DNA of 64,000 nt from Opitutia bacterium (GTDB taxonomy: Bacteria; Verrucomicrobiota; Verrucomicrobiia; Opitutales; Opitutaceae): assembly GCA_947474365.1 (NCBI GenBank), contig CANJIU010000034.1, positions 1 through 64,000 of the forward strand, in the 5' to 3' direction. The position numbers were made by a program, and so were the translations under genes. The notes under the pieces were generated by a model. The model was given only the letters and a program-made list of their open reading frames with translations. It ran no database searches and was not told where the DNA came from. Below are positions 46,601-53,301 of this stretch, in pieces (position 1 is the first letter of the stretch; each line of letters starts with the position of its first letter).

Positions 46601-48460
46601 GCCGTTACCCCACGTTACTACGGCCCCGTTCGCCTTAGTCGCCGCAACGACCGCGCTTCCTGAAGAGAGTCCTACCACGTCCCCCAATCCCGTCGGCACC
46701 GACGCGGTGGCGTACGACGGAACCGCACCCCACGCCACGACGGTCGGCGCGGTCACCGGGAAATTCGCGACCTTGACCATGAGCACCGAACGCACCGACG
46801 CGACGGCGTTGCTGACCACGACTTCGTAGGTACCTCGGTCCGACCAGGTGACGCTCGGAACAATGAGGGTGGCTCCGGTTGCGCCGAGAATGTTTCGTCC
46901 ATTGCGCCGCCACTGGTAGGAGATGACGCCGGAGTCCGTGGCGGACGCGGTCAGCGTCATCGGCTGCCCCACGGATACCAACTGGCTCAACGGCCGCGAC
47001 GTAATCGTCGGTGGTGTGACCACGGTGAGCGCCACGGGGGTGGAGGTGACGCTACCGGCGGCATTGGTCAAAACGACCGCGTAACTGCCTGCATCGGCGC
47101 CGGTGGTCGGTGACACGAGGAGCTTCGCGGTGGTCGCCCCGGAGATGTTTCCCCCGTCCGCGAGAGTAACGCCGTTTCTGGTCCATTGATAGCGCAGTTG
47201 AAGCGGATCGCTGACCGTGACGGAAAAGGTGGTGGCCTGACCGAGCACCCCAATCTGGGCCACCGGTGGCGCCGTGATCGCAGGCGTTGTTATGGGCACC
47301 AGCGCGAGGTCTTTATTTCCGCCCGCCGCAATCGCGATTACGTTGTTCAACCCCGCCGGCACGCTGAGGGCCTGCCCGGAGCCGTTGTCTCCCCACGATA
47401 CCACTGTGCCGTCGGATTTCCGGGCGAGGGTGTGACGGCTTCCCGCCGCCACCGCGACCACGCCGCTCAATCCGGTCGGCGCCACTCCGCCCGGACTCGC
47501 TCCCCATGCGGCCAGCGTACCATCCGCCTTCACGGCCACGCTGTGAAAATCCCCCGCGCCGATCGCGACGACGTTGCCCAGCCCGGCCGGGACGGTCGAT
47601 TGACCTGAACCGGGGACTCCGCCCCAGGCGGAGACGGTGCTGTCCGCCTTCAGCACCAGGCTGTGATAGTTGCCTGCGGCCACCGCGACGACGTCGCCCA
47701 AGTTCGCCGGGACCACGGTCGACTCCAGAAAGTTTTTCCCCCACGCCACCACGGCCCCGTCGGACTTCAACGCCAGGACGTGAAAATTCCCGGCGGCAAT
47801 CGCAACGACGTTGATGAGACCGGGTGGGACGTTGGTTTGACCTTCGACGTTTCGGCCCCACGCGACCACCGTGCCGTCGCCTTTCAGGGCCACGCTGTCG
47901 TCCACTCCTGCGGCGAGGGCAACGACGTCGTTCAGACCGGTCGGCACAGTTGCCTTTGTCGAGTCGCCGTAGGTTCCCCACGCGACCACCGTGCCGTCGG
48001 ACCTTAGCGCCAGGGCGTGATTCGCGCCCTGGGCAATGGCAACCGCGTTGCCCAGACCAGCGGGGACGTCGGTCGCATTTGGCCACGAGACCACCGCGCT
48101 GGCACTCGGGGCGACGGTCAGGACGAAGACGGATTTGGCGGTGCCCGCGGCATTGCTCACCGTGACCTGATAGGATCCACTGTCCGAATACGTCGGGTTC
48201 GATAGGTTCAGAGTGGCACCGGTTGCACCCGCCAGGGTTTGACCGTTTCGCTTCCACTGAAAACTCAAGGGTCCCGCTCCGGTGGCGTCGACGGCCACGC
48301 TCACTGGCTGGCCGACGATCGTAATCTTGCTCAAGGGCGGTGCTGTAATCGCCGGCGCCTGGGCGAACAGAGAGGAAGTGAGACCGGCGAACAGACTGAG
48401 AACGGTTGACCAGCCACCAAGCGTGCGGCGGGGGCGAGCATGCGCAGGGCGGGGGCGCAT
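37691..48460 (-). CDS. Giant secreted multi-propeller/Ig-like protein (3589 aa)
   Basis: One uninterrupted frame. I start it at ATG 48460, which gives a signal peptide (~1-34, LFAGLTSSLFAQ). The 79 residues upstream translate a REP palindrome and are rejected. Domains by residue are: Ig 35-122; RCC1-type 7-repeat propeller 123-392 (unit like NVVAIAAGNFHVLALKSDG, then VVAWG); two Ig 393-572; second RCC1 propeller 573-842; two Ig 843-1020; third RCC1 propeller 1021-1292; two Ig 1293-1466; ~14 delta-60 repeats 1467-2175 (LPDGGVVAGGSFTQIAG); two Ig 2176-2355; Ycf48/sialidase-like block 2356-2913; Ig 2914-2999; two ANDDWG domains 3000-3263; Ig 3264-3355. A beta-rich domain and two calcium loops (DTDGDGRVSLSE, DSDRDGKITLVE) end the chain. 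No membrane anchor, PEP-CTERM or autotransporter barrel is seen. A surface adhesin or matrix protein is likely. Confidence 0.88.
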   Translation of the reverse strand: MRPRPAHARPRRTLGGWSTVLSLFAGLTSSLFAQAPAITAPPLSKITIVGQPVSVAVDATGAGPLSFQWKRNGQTLAGATGATLNLSNPTYSDSGSYQVTVSNAAGTAKSVFVLTVAPSASAVVSWPNATDVPAGLGNAVAIAQGANHALALRSDGTVVAWGTYGDSTKATVPTGLNDVVALAAGVDDSVALKGDGTVVAWGRNVEGQTNVPPGLINVVAIAAGNFHVLALKSDGAVVAWGKNFLESTVVPANLGDVVAVAAGNYHSLVLKADSTVSAWGGVPGSGQSTVPAGLGNVVAIGAGDFHSVAVKADGTLAAWGASPGGVAPTGLSGVVAVAAGSRHTLARKSDGTVVSWGDNGSGQALSVPAGLNNVIAIAAGGNKDLALVPITTPAITAPPVAQIGVLGQATTFSVTVSDPLQLRYQWTRNGVTLADGGNISGATTAKLLVSPTTGADAGSYAVVLTNAAGSVTSTPVALTVVTPPTITSRPLSQLVSVGQPMTLTASATDSGVISYQWRRNGRNILGATGATLIVPSVTWSDRGTYEVVVSNAVASVRSVLMVKVANFPVTAPTVVAWGAVPSYATASVPTGLGDVVGLSSGSAVVAATKANGAVVTWGNGVSDWLNVPAGLKEVVAVSVGSYHTTALKADGTVVHWGDNQHSWGPLQTGLHDVVAVSAGYDLALKADGTVASLKTGSADAIAVPAGLSDVVAIDSRTDALALRADGTVVAWGSLVAPLPSGLTNVTAISAGGFHDMALRADGTVVVWGNNNNGQFDIPAGLANVVAIAAGVQHCVALKADGTVVTWGKFRPALGATTDPSPPSGLTQVAAVSAGEFYSVALASSSVPSVLAQPVSTTINAGKTVTLAVTATGVPFPTYQWKKGTTELTDGGSISGSRSAQLTITNAQFADSGGYSVVVTNTLGTVTSNPATVAVVPLPVIVSRPLSRLHREGDAAAFTVIPEAGPALSYQWKHNAQVIAGATSATLNLAAVSTADQGFYEVILTHPAGGTATSVFNLTVAKADQTVRAWTNDGALSPVGESVTASKRVAAIAEGRDHTLALLVDGTVVAWGGNSLGQASVPADLTGVVAIAASNALSLALGADGIVRRWGLGGSVQSAPPSGLNNVVAIAATDGRSLAVKADGTVVAWGDTNYDALANISAMTNLVSVAAGPNFGIALKSDGTVSSWGRGDHGELDVPAGLANVTAISARDTHVLALRSDGTVVAWGSPGSNYSTVPAGLKNVVAVAAGYFHSLALRSDGSIVPFPASVAIPATLGIASAVAAGSNRSVAMVQAVAPSFVSQPANQPVAPGGTATFAASAIGTSPLTLQWSRNGVALEGATAPTLTITGVQFAQTGNYTVTATNAFGSATSNVAVLSGINPVPVITTAPKPASVVAGQGLTLSVAASSVGALTYQWRRDGTTLPGATGAILALGPAVLAMNGAYDVVIADGLSVTVSSPVSVQVAPTSYPQITGIDPTVGAAFEVAGGSVNALVRTGDGRVLVVGDFSRVNGTPGRNLAWLKPDGDGDAALSPLAIDGAIQTAAVRSDGKILIGGIFKSISGQPRAGLARLLADGSLDPAFVPTADFTGVYALALQPDGRAVVGGTFPSRLARVGSDGSTDPAYAPAPNSAVYALLALPDGGVVAGGSFTQIAGRPSSAIARLNDAGTLDSTFAIGTGFSNSVFALRGSFDGRIVVGGAFGSYNGTTANRIIQLLANGEIDPYWSTGNGFNSSVYALDVRSDGRVYVAGAFNRFNGVITTSTAQLLPNGATDYNSTTQIFDQAATAIAFVSNGASVVGGSSSLAHDRGIVGIAVLDGSSPGGVAPGTLKPSTVGKIVRLDDGRIIAAGSFTYVNGLPAPTLARFSATGVFDPTFSTAATGAPSAVFDLLVQPDGKVIIAGEIGGYRSTVISKLARINPDGSLDTSFRPGDAISATPDRVLPMPGGRLLVVTKRTPSVSGALPRRDSLAVVKADGTVDNGFLFTPIPSGEINGLVVQADGKIVIGGSFRSINGTPSDFIARLLPNGARDPSFGSKTDDAILAMAQQPDGKMLLAGDFLAVNDVARTRMARLQAGGELDATFAPQFTLSASPTLLRLEPRGRILIGGPFETVNDRSELRYLFRAHANGELDSSFSALGLTTPVVDLALNDDGSLWLAGGELQFGGVSKIGLVRTTSISGPTILSQPIGRTATAGTAVTLSIALVGGENVTYQWLQNGTAIPGATRPSLSSTSIQPSDAGNYVVRVTHGGGTFDSAGAALVVTPAAPTLAATDLTGFGGAIKSGSRWVLSAPALTAGSTPVGYQWSKNGVAIPGATHRTFWVPNWQPADAGTYRVTVGNGIGTASPNPFTQQVTPAPDWSWRLPLPQGNSLYAMTYLNGRFLGGGQRGTIVASSDGAAWTTSRLGVSNSVVGFSHGNGTYVALSSFGGVWTSADAATWTQRDPGTGADDRYFNALAFAAGRFVAVGDGGLIATSTDGAVWSVVPGVIANALGAVVFGGGKFVALGTGGRTLVSADGTNWSIGAVLTRPATMLAYGAGRFVAASGKRLLISADGTSWTGRTLDTVASITSIQFTDVGFLATLDSTDGKYWRSTDGLDWSEATIGITQNAAATAFTRGAGRYVMAGTAPETLLTSADGISWARSLPAAAIDLVAAAAGENSLMIVGSQGAVKITPDGAIGTPAFPFGDVGRPVDIAYGAGNYVAVFSGGSIYSSMDWASGSGPWLRSPSVLSAIAGVSFTNSRFFVLGGNGGMLTSPNAAEWTSVTTGTTQTLFKTAFGAGVYVTVGAGGTVFSSSDGLAWTTRNANGITSNITDVVYAFGKFVLVSEGASIRTSTDGITWTPQLNPLGAGFRSLAVGGGKIFAFTTGNTNYATSSDGVTWTAAQHGVANTTADAVVYGDNLYLIGANGSIALLPLKATPPVINAPPLSQAGVIAGAVTLGVTAAGDGPFAYQWYKDGAVITGANLATLAFGKINTSDAGSYTVMVTGPGGSLTSGPAMLTVESRGMIAARVRANVGADALALTGVFTVEGTTPKQMLVRVAGPGLTDLGVTGVLADPQLSIESLATGATVAANDDWGLAANAGQISTATAQVGATPFGIGSKDAAVLATFDPGTYRVRVTGSGNSTGVATLEIYDTDSTPRVVYLATRARAGPGGDALVQGINIVALSPGRSYLIRAIGPSLGVPGSLPDPRLALFSGATELAANDDWGSDGTLAAFTASVGATALSPTSKDSAIKFTPPGPGVYTAQVTGAGNTTGLTMLEIFEVDSQRAATIPVFIVQAPENVAVTAGQPAALSVIAVGRPTAAFQWSRNGLPLPGATNALIEFPRAQTADAGTYTVSVTNGVSTTSPSPATLTVAAANNASQTMLGGGFVPGGAISITNTLHYVGAAAGLEWNVTLPTGWRLVADGGTAGDIKPAAGATETLKWKWTTPPPSPVIFTYTVAVPGGDVTTFSLPASATVTVGGLPQTVAMAPGVLVVKPAHSADTDGDGRVSLSELTRGISLYNTRLTTLRTGRYLVRVGTEDGFAPDLVSTGNSAVQLPYYHSMDSDRDGKITLVELTRLIELYNSRNGSIRTGTYHVQSGTEDGFAAGP

Positions 48461-48493
48461 CCCGTTTGTTGGCCAAGCGAGGCCTGCATCGAG

Positions 48494-48590
48494 CACCATC
48501 GTGCAACTGCTGGAGCCGCGACGCCCTCGTCGCGGTTTGGAACCACGCGACGAGGGCGTCGCGTCCCCAGTGTCCGGAAATTGAAATGCG
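48494..48590 (+). repeat. REP-like palindrome, copy B
   Basis: Perfect 18-bp arms CGCGACGCCCTCGTCGCG (48517-48534) and CGCGACGAGGGCGTCGCG (48546-48563) surround an 11-nt loop. Conserved flanks are CACCATCGTGCAACTGCTGGA on the left and TCCCCAGTGTCCGGAAATTG on the right. It lies 34 bp upstream of the start of the giant gene, inside its promoter/leader region, and is the best-preserved copy in the window. Confidence 0.9.
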
Positions 48591-49077
48591 TCCCGCGCGG
48601 TATTGGACCGGGCTGTCGCGTCGACGGTCGATTCTCCAACCCTGTCGTCCAGAACGTCGGCAGACTCGGGGCGGCTGCCGAGAGCGGGGGCGGGCATCGC
48701 TTCACGGTGTCGGCCGGTACTTGGGCGTCAACCCCGCGTCTTCTTCCCTCCCGCCCCGATCTATTTCCATCGGGCGCGAATTCTAACCTGAGGAATCACG
48801 GTCACATCGGGCAATGGCGCAGGCGGGCGCCCTCCCCAGCGCCACTCATTTCCACGCGGCAGGCTTGTCCGTCGCAGGAGGATTATTCGCGCCACGCCGG
48901 ACAATTTTCCCCTCTACCCTTCGAAGCCACCAACGAGTTGCGGCGGTCGCGCACGTTTTTCCGCAACCTCAGGGCACTCGCCGACGTAATATGCGGACAG
49001 ACGCTACCGGAGCCGCGGAACCGCCTTTTCTGGAGGAGGTACCGCCGGCAGGCGCGGGGGTGGCACGACGGGTGTCA

Positions 49078-49132
49078 GCCTCATAGCAGCCTCATAGCAG
49101 CCTCATGGCAGGCTCATAGTAGACACATAGGC
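49078..49132. repeat. 11-bp tandem repeat, five units
   Basis: GCCTCATAGCA is repeated exactly twice (49078-49099). Increasingly diverged units follow: GCCTCATGGCA, GGCTCATAGTA and GACACATAGGC. The 11-bp period is one helical turn, so repeated half-sites would face the same side of DNA. It lies in a gene-free region. Confidence 0.75.
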
Positions 49133-49397
49133 TGGTTGTTACTCCCTTTCTATCTGGTTCGGATGTGGTTCGGATCAGGTTGCTGCCCACTTCGAACGCG
49201 AGGCGCGGGACTTGAGTGATCGGTGTGAGGCAATTCGCAGACATAGGTGCGCGTTTTCTCTCAGGCCATCGGAGCCGATTCCGATTACATTGGGGCATCG
49301 TGGTGATTTGCGAACCAACCGCCCTCAAACGAAACGCCCGGAGCGCTTATAAGCGCTCGCGAGATCTCCGAACTCATGCTGCGTCGCATTGCGCCGG

Positions 49398-49498
49398 GCG
49401 CATCTCGATTTCTGGACACTGGGGACGCGACGCCCTCGTCGCGTGGTTCGAAACCGCGACGAGGGCATCGCGGCTCCAGCAGTTGCACGATGGTGATC
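49398..49498 (-). repeat. REP-like palindrome, copy C (inverted relative to B)
   Basis: CGCGACGCCCTCGTCGCG (49426-49443) pairs with CGCGACGAGGGCATCGCG (49455-49472) with one mismatch around an 11-nt loop. Read on the minus strand, its flanks (ATCACCATCGTGCAACTGCTG before, TCCCCAGTGTCCAGAAATCGA after) match those of copy B almost base for base, so homology spans ~95 bp. Confidence 0.88.
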
Positions 49499-49873
49499 AG
49501 TGCATGATTCGCCTGTCCAAAAAGCAGGCGGCGTCCCTTTGTGCCTCTTGGCGGCAATTTGCCTTGGCCGGGTGGGTAATCCCCAAACCGTTTTACCGCG
49601 AAAAAGCGCAAACCTGACCAGCGTGTTTTCGGCCATCGGCGTGGCGCTATAGGCGCCGGGAAAATCGATTTCGCGGTCGGTTGGCCGTTGAGGATTATCA
49701 CGAACTATTTTGCGCAGAATAGCCCGCCGCGCTATCCTCAAGCTCAACGACTGTCATCGCGAGGCAGGTGAGGGACAGCGCCGCTTTGGTGGTTGCGAAT
49801 CGTGCGACCTTTTTCTTCCCTCCCGCACCCCGTGGTAGCGGCCGCCAATTCGCGGTACCGGTCACGACTCACC

Positions 49874-52270
49874 ATGCGCCGTTTCCCGTTTCCCCTCTGT
49901 CTTGCTTTCGCCTCCGGGCTCCTGGCCGCCGAGGTGAAACCGACCGCGGACCAGAAGCCAACCGGCGACACCATCCGGCTCTCCGACTTCACGGTCACCG
50001 CGGATGATGATCGCGGCTATGCCGCCTCCGAGACGCTCTCGGGGAGTCGCGTCGCGACCAAGATCATCGACCTGCCCTACACGGTGAACGTCCTCACGAG
50101 CGAATTTTTCGCCGACTTCGCCATCTTCGATCTCAACGACACGCTCACCCAGATCGGCAGTTTCACCGGGTTGAGCGGCGGCGGTGGTTTCATGCTGCGC
50201 GGTTTCTCGTCGTCGTCGCAGCTGCGCGACGGCTTCTACCGCATCGGCCGTTTCGGGACGAGCAACGTCGATCGCATCGAGGTCATTAAGGGCTCCAACG
50301 CCGCCATCTACGGACGCACCTCGCCGGGCGGCATGCTCAACATGATATCCAAGGAGCCGCGCTCCCAACCGGGCTACAAGTTCACGTTCAACGGTGGCAG
50401 CTATTCCACCTTGCGCGGGGTGTTCGAGGCCACGGGACCGGTTGTCACAACCTCCCTCGGCAAGACCTCGTTTCTGCTCACCTCAAGCCAGGGCAACCGC
50501 TCCTACGACACGGCCTTCGCCCGCACGCGCAACCACGAGCACTACCTGGCGCTCAAGCAGCAGTTCAAGGACGGCTCGTCGCTTCTGATTTCGGCCGAGT
50601 ATTTTCTCCAAATCATCCACAGCCCACCCGGTGCGGCGCCGCTCGTGATCGACCAGAAGGGCACGACCACGGCCAACGACGACGTCGCGATCGGCTACGC
50701 CGCCAATCTCGCCAACTACAATCCCTACGGCCCTCATAGCGAATCCACCCGAGGCAATCCGTCGTTCAGCGCAATCTACGACCGGAAGCTGAGCGACGTC
50801 TGGAGCCTGCGGGTCGGCGCCAATTATTACCGGGCGCGTTCCTGGAAGGCCAACGACAACACGGGCTTCGGCTCCATCAACATCAACCCGCCCTCGGCGG
50901 CGACCGCGATCACGAGCACGCGCGGCAACCCGGTGAAACAAATCTATTCCGAGGACGGCGGCGGCTTTCAGGCCGATCTCCTCGCGCACACCTGGTTGTT
51001 CCACAAGTCCGTCGAGAGCCGCTCTCTGCTCACCCTCGATCTCAACGACTACTACCGCTGGGACCCCAACTGGACCTACGGCGCCATCACGAACGACCCG
51101 ACGATTGCCGCGTGGAATGCCACCGGTTCCGGTCGCATCGTCACGCTCAACCGCACCACGCTCGAGCCCGTCGCACCGCTCACCTATTTCCCGAACGACT
51201 GGCGCTGGGGCCACGAAATTCCCGGCCAGACGCGCAAGGGCCGGATCTCCGTCCTCGGCGGTCTGTTCCGCCAGCAGGTGGGATTTTTCAACAGCCGGCT
51301 GCTCGCCTTTACCGGGGCGCGCTTCGACGCCGTGCGCTTCCGCCACCGGGATTTCCTCACTGCGGTGACCTCGTTCAACGCCTTTCCCGGCTACACCAGC
51401 TACCAGAAGGGCGACCAGATCCGCCGGCTGGAGACCGCGCTCAAGCCCAATGTCGGAATCAATTACCGCCTCGTATCCAATATCCGCGTATTCGCGAACT
51501 ACAGCGAAAGCTACTTCGTCAACCAGGGCGACGGCCCCGCGCTCATCGCGGAGCCGAATTACGCGCCGGAAATGGCCGCCGGTTACGACTACGGTTTCAA
51601 GGGGGCCCTGTTCGACGAGCGCCTCACCTTCACCATGAGCGGTTTCTACGCGACACGGGAAAACGTCGGCGTCACGGAGGTGATCGAGTCGCCGATCGGT
51701 TCCGGCCGATACACCACGGCGACCCGGCGCGACGGCAACCAACTGGTGCGCGGCTTCGAAATCGATCTCAACTGGCGGATCGGCCAGTCAGTCAGCCTCA
51801 ACGGCAGCTGGGGCCACGTGAACTCGATCTACACGGACTTCGGTTCCGCGTTCCCGTTGGCGATCGGCCGGCGCGTGAACAACGTGTCGCCCGAAAACGG
51901 CAGTCTCTCGGCCCGCTACACGCCGCGGAACGGCGTCCTTCGCGGCTTCTCTGCCAATCTCGGCGTCACCTACGTGGCCCGCACGCCGACCGAGGCGCCC
52001 AACGCCGGCGACACGTACACGACGACCGCCACCGGCGCCCGCGTGCTCTCGCGCACGACCCGTCAGTGGGCGCTGAGCGTTCCCTCGTTCCACCTCTGGA
52101 ATGCCGCGATCCGCTACACGACGAGGGCGAACAGCCACACCAATCAGCAGATCGCGATCAATGTGAACAACGTCCTCGACCGCGACTACCTGAAGGTCGG
52201 AAAACAGAAGGGCGACCATCGCGCCGTTTATCTGACCTATTCCTTCGGTTCGGGCAGCCTGCGGAACTGA
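49874..52270 (+). CDS. TonB-dependent siderophore-type receptor
   Basis: A 798-residue outer-membrane receptor from ATG 49874, which opens the signal peptide (RRFPFPLCLAFASGLLAAE). The frame upstream to 49793 is ignored. The plug has VATKIIDLPYTVNVLTSEFF, FMLRGFSSSSQLRDGFY and VDRIEVIKGSNAAIYGRTSPGG. The barrel has typical receptor strands such as NVGINYRLVSNIRVFANYSE. This is the FpvA/FhuE-like layout without a regulatory N-terminal domain. It ends SGSLRN rather than in an aromatic residue, unusual for a BAM substrate; the final strand may end a few residues earlier at YLTYSFG. Ligand unknown. An esterase lies downstream, convergent. Confidence 0.92.
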   Translation: MRRFPFPLCLAFASGLLAAEVKPTADQKPTGDTIRLSDFTVTADDDRGYAASETLSGSRVATKIIDLPYTVNVLTSEFFADFAIFDLNDTLTQIGSFTGLSGGGGFMLRGFSSSSQLRDGFYRIGRFGTSNVDRIEVIKGSNAAIYGRTSPGGMLNMISKEPRSQPGYKFTFNGGSYSTLRGVFEATGPVVTTSLGKTSFLLTSSQGNRSYDTAFARTRNHEHYLALKQQFKDGSSLLISAEYFLQIIHSPPGAAPLVIDQKGTTTANDDVAIGYAANLANYNPYGPHSESTRGNPSFSAIYDRKLSDVWSLRVGANYYRARSWKANDNTGFGSININPPSAATAITSTRGNPVKQIYSEDGGGFQADLLAHTWLFHKSVESRSLLTLDLNDYYRWDPNWTYGAITNDPTIAAWNATGSGRIVTLNRTTLEPVAPLTYFPNDWRWGHEIPGQTRKGRISVLGGLFRQQVGFFNSRLLAFTGARFDAVRFRHRDFLTAVTSFNAFPGYTSYQKGDQIRRLETALKPNVGINYRLVSNIRVFANYSESYFVNQGDGPALIAEPNYAPEMAAGYDYGFKGALFDERLTFTMSGFYATRENVGVTEVIESPIGSGRYTTATRRDGNQLVRGFEIDLNWRIGQSVSLNGSWGHVNSIYTDFGSAFPLAIGRRVNNVSPENGSLSARYTPRNGVLRGFSANLGVTYVARTPTEAPNAGDTYTTTATGARVLSRTTRQWALSVPSFHLWNAAIRYTTRANSHTNQQIAINVNNVLDRDYLKVGKQKGDHRAVYLTYSFGSGSLRN

Positions 52271-52312
52271 GCGGGCGCAGAAACGTGGCCGTGCAGTCCA
52301 ACCGGCCAATCC

Positions 52313-53206
52313 TCACTTCGCCCCGAGTCGGAAATGCCGGTCGAGCCACGCCAGCGCGGCAGCTTCGGCCTTCTCCGCGTCGGCGCCTTTGAAGCCGTGG
52401 CCCGCGCCCTCGAGCGTGAACAGCTCCACGTCGACGCCGCACTGCTTGAGCCGGTCGCGCATCCAGAGTCCCTGCTCGTAGTTCACGTATTTATCGTCCG
52501 TGCCGTGCAGGATGAGTGTCGGTGCCGCGTGGGGCGTCGCCCAGTTCAACGGACTGCCGCGCACGTGCGCAGCGCGATGGGTCGACAGGTCGCCGCCGAA
52601 AAACAGCGGCAGCACCTCCGCGGCGTCCACACTTTTCCCATACGACTGGGTGAGGTCGCTCGGTCCGTAGTAATTCACCACCCCGGCCACGGAACTTGAA
52701 AAACCGGGATTCTCCGATCCCTCGAACTCCGGCACGTCGGCGGTGACCCCGAGGAATTGCGCGAGGTGTCCGCCGGCGGAGCCGCCGAGGGCGGCGATGC
52801 GCGCCGGGTCCACGTGGAGCCGACCGGCGTTGGCTCGAACCCAGCGGACGGCCGCCTTGCAATCCAGCACGGCGGCGGGAAACCGATCCGCGGGGGCGAG
52901 CCGGTAGGTGATGGTCACGGCGACATAGCCGCGCGCGGCGAGCGTGAGACAGAGTTTGTCGTAGCTTTCCCGTTTGCCGGCGCGAAAGCCGCCACCGTGG
53001 ATGCAAACGACCGCGGGGAAGGGACCCTTACCCTCTTTTGGCTGTGCGAGATTCAGCTCCAGCGGCACGCCGCCGGGCCGGGCGAACACCACGTTTCGTT
53101 GAAACGTCACGGTGTCGGGTACGACCAATTCGGCGGCGCGAAGTGGGAGCGAGACGCAGACCGCGGCCGTCAGGACGGCGAAGCAGAGGGATGAGAAGGG
53201 GCGCAT
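52313..53206 (-). CDS. Secreted alpha/beta-hydrolase (carbohydrate-esterase-like)
   Basis: A 297-residue protein from ATG 53206, with a signal peptide (SSLCFAVLTAAVCVSLPLRA). Motifs are the oxyanion HGGGF, the nucleophile elbow GGSAGGH, and a late Asp/His pair (HGTDDKYVNYEQG, GAGHGFKG). This matches the BD-FAE/HSL-like esterases, including acetyl- and feruloyl-esterases. It shares the general type of the esterase at 17505 but is a different subfamily (GGSAGG against GHSSGA). It sits between two TBDR genes and next to an MFS gene, so a periplasmic or surface role in nutrient processing is plausible. Confidence 0.86.
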   Translation of the reverse strand: MRPFSSLCFAVLTAAVCVSLPLRAAELVVPDTVTFQRNVVFARPGGVPLELNLAQPKEGKGPFPAVVCIHGGGFRAGKRESYDKLCLTLAARGYVAVTITYRLAPADRFPAAVLDCKAAVRWVRANAGRLHVDPARIAALGGSAGGHLAQFLGVTADVPEFEGSENPGFSSSVAGVVNYYGPSDLTQSYGKSVDAAEVLPLFFGGDLSTHRAAHVRGSPLNWATPHAAPTLILHGTDDKYVNYEQGLWMRDRLKQCGVDVELFTLEGAGHGFKGADAEKAEAAALAWLDRHFRLGAK

Positions 53207-53301
53207 GCGACGACGTTGTGGAATCGTTTTCAGAAATCGATTCCCTTCCTCCTCGATCGCATCGGCCGCCGGGAGGTCCCGGGAGTCGCAGCGGTGGCAG
53301 G

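Larger units (their letters stand above)
48591..49873. other. Long gene-free region between divergent genes
   Basis: About 1.3 kb between the giant gene and a TBDR contains no frame with recognisable protein features; the open frames there are low-complexity. It holds an 11-bp tandem repeat (49078-49132) and REP copy C (49398-49498), with copy B at its left edge in inverted orientation. It must contain the promoters of both flanking genes. The inverted REP pair suggests rearrangement or decay of a lost gene, which I could not identify. Confidence 0.6.

Noticed and set aside
48461-48697. 79-codon N-terminal extension of the giant protein
   Set aside because: It translates REP copy B and has no signal peptide; ATG 48460 gives a proper one.
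49078-49132. CRISPR-like repeat array
   Set aside because: Units are 11 bp and contiguous with no spacers; no cas gene is nearby.
48814-49219. Open frames in the gene-free region before the TBDR
   Set aside because: Translations are Arg/Pro/Ala-rich without hydrophobic cores or motifs, and they overlap the tandem repeat.
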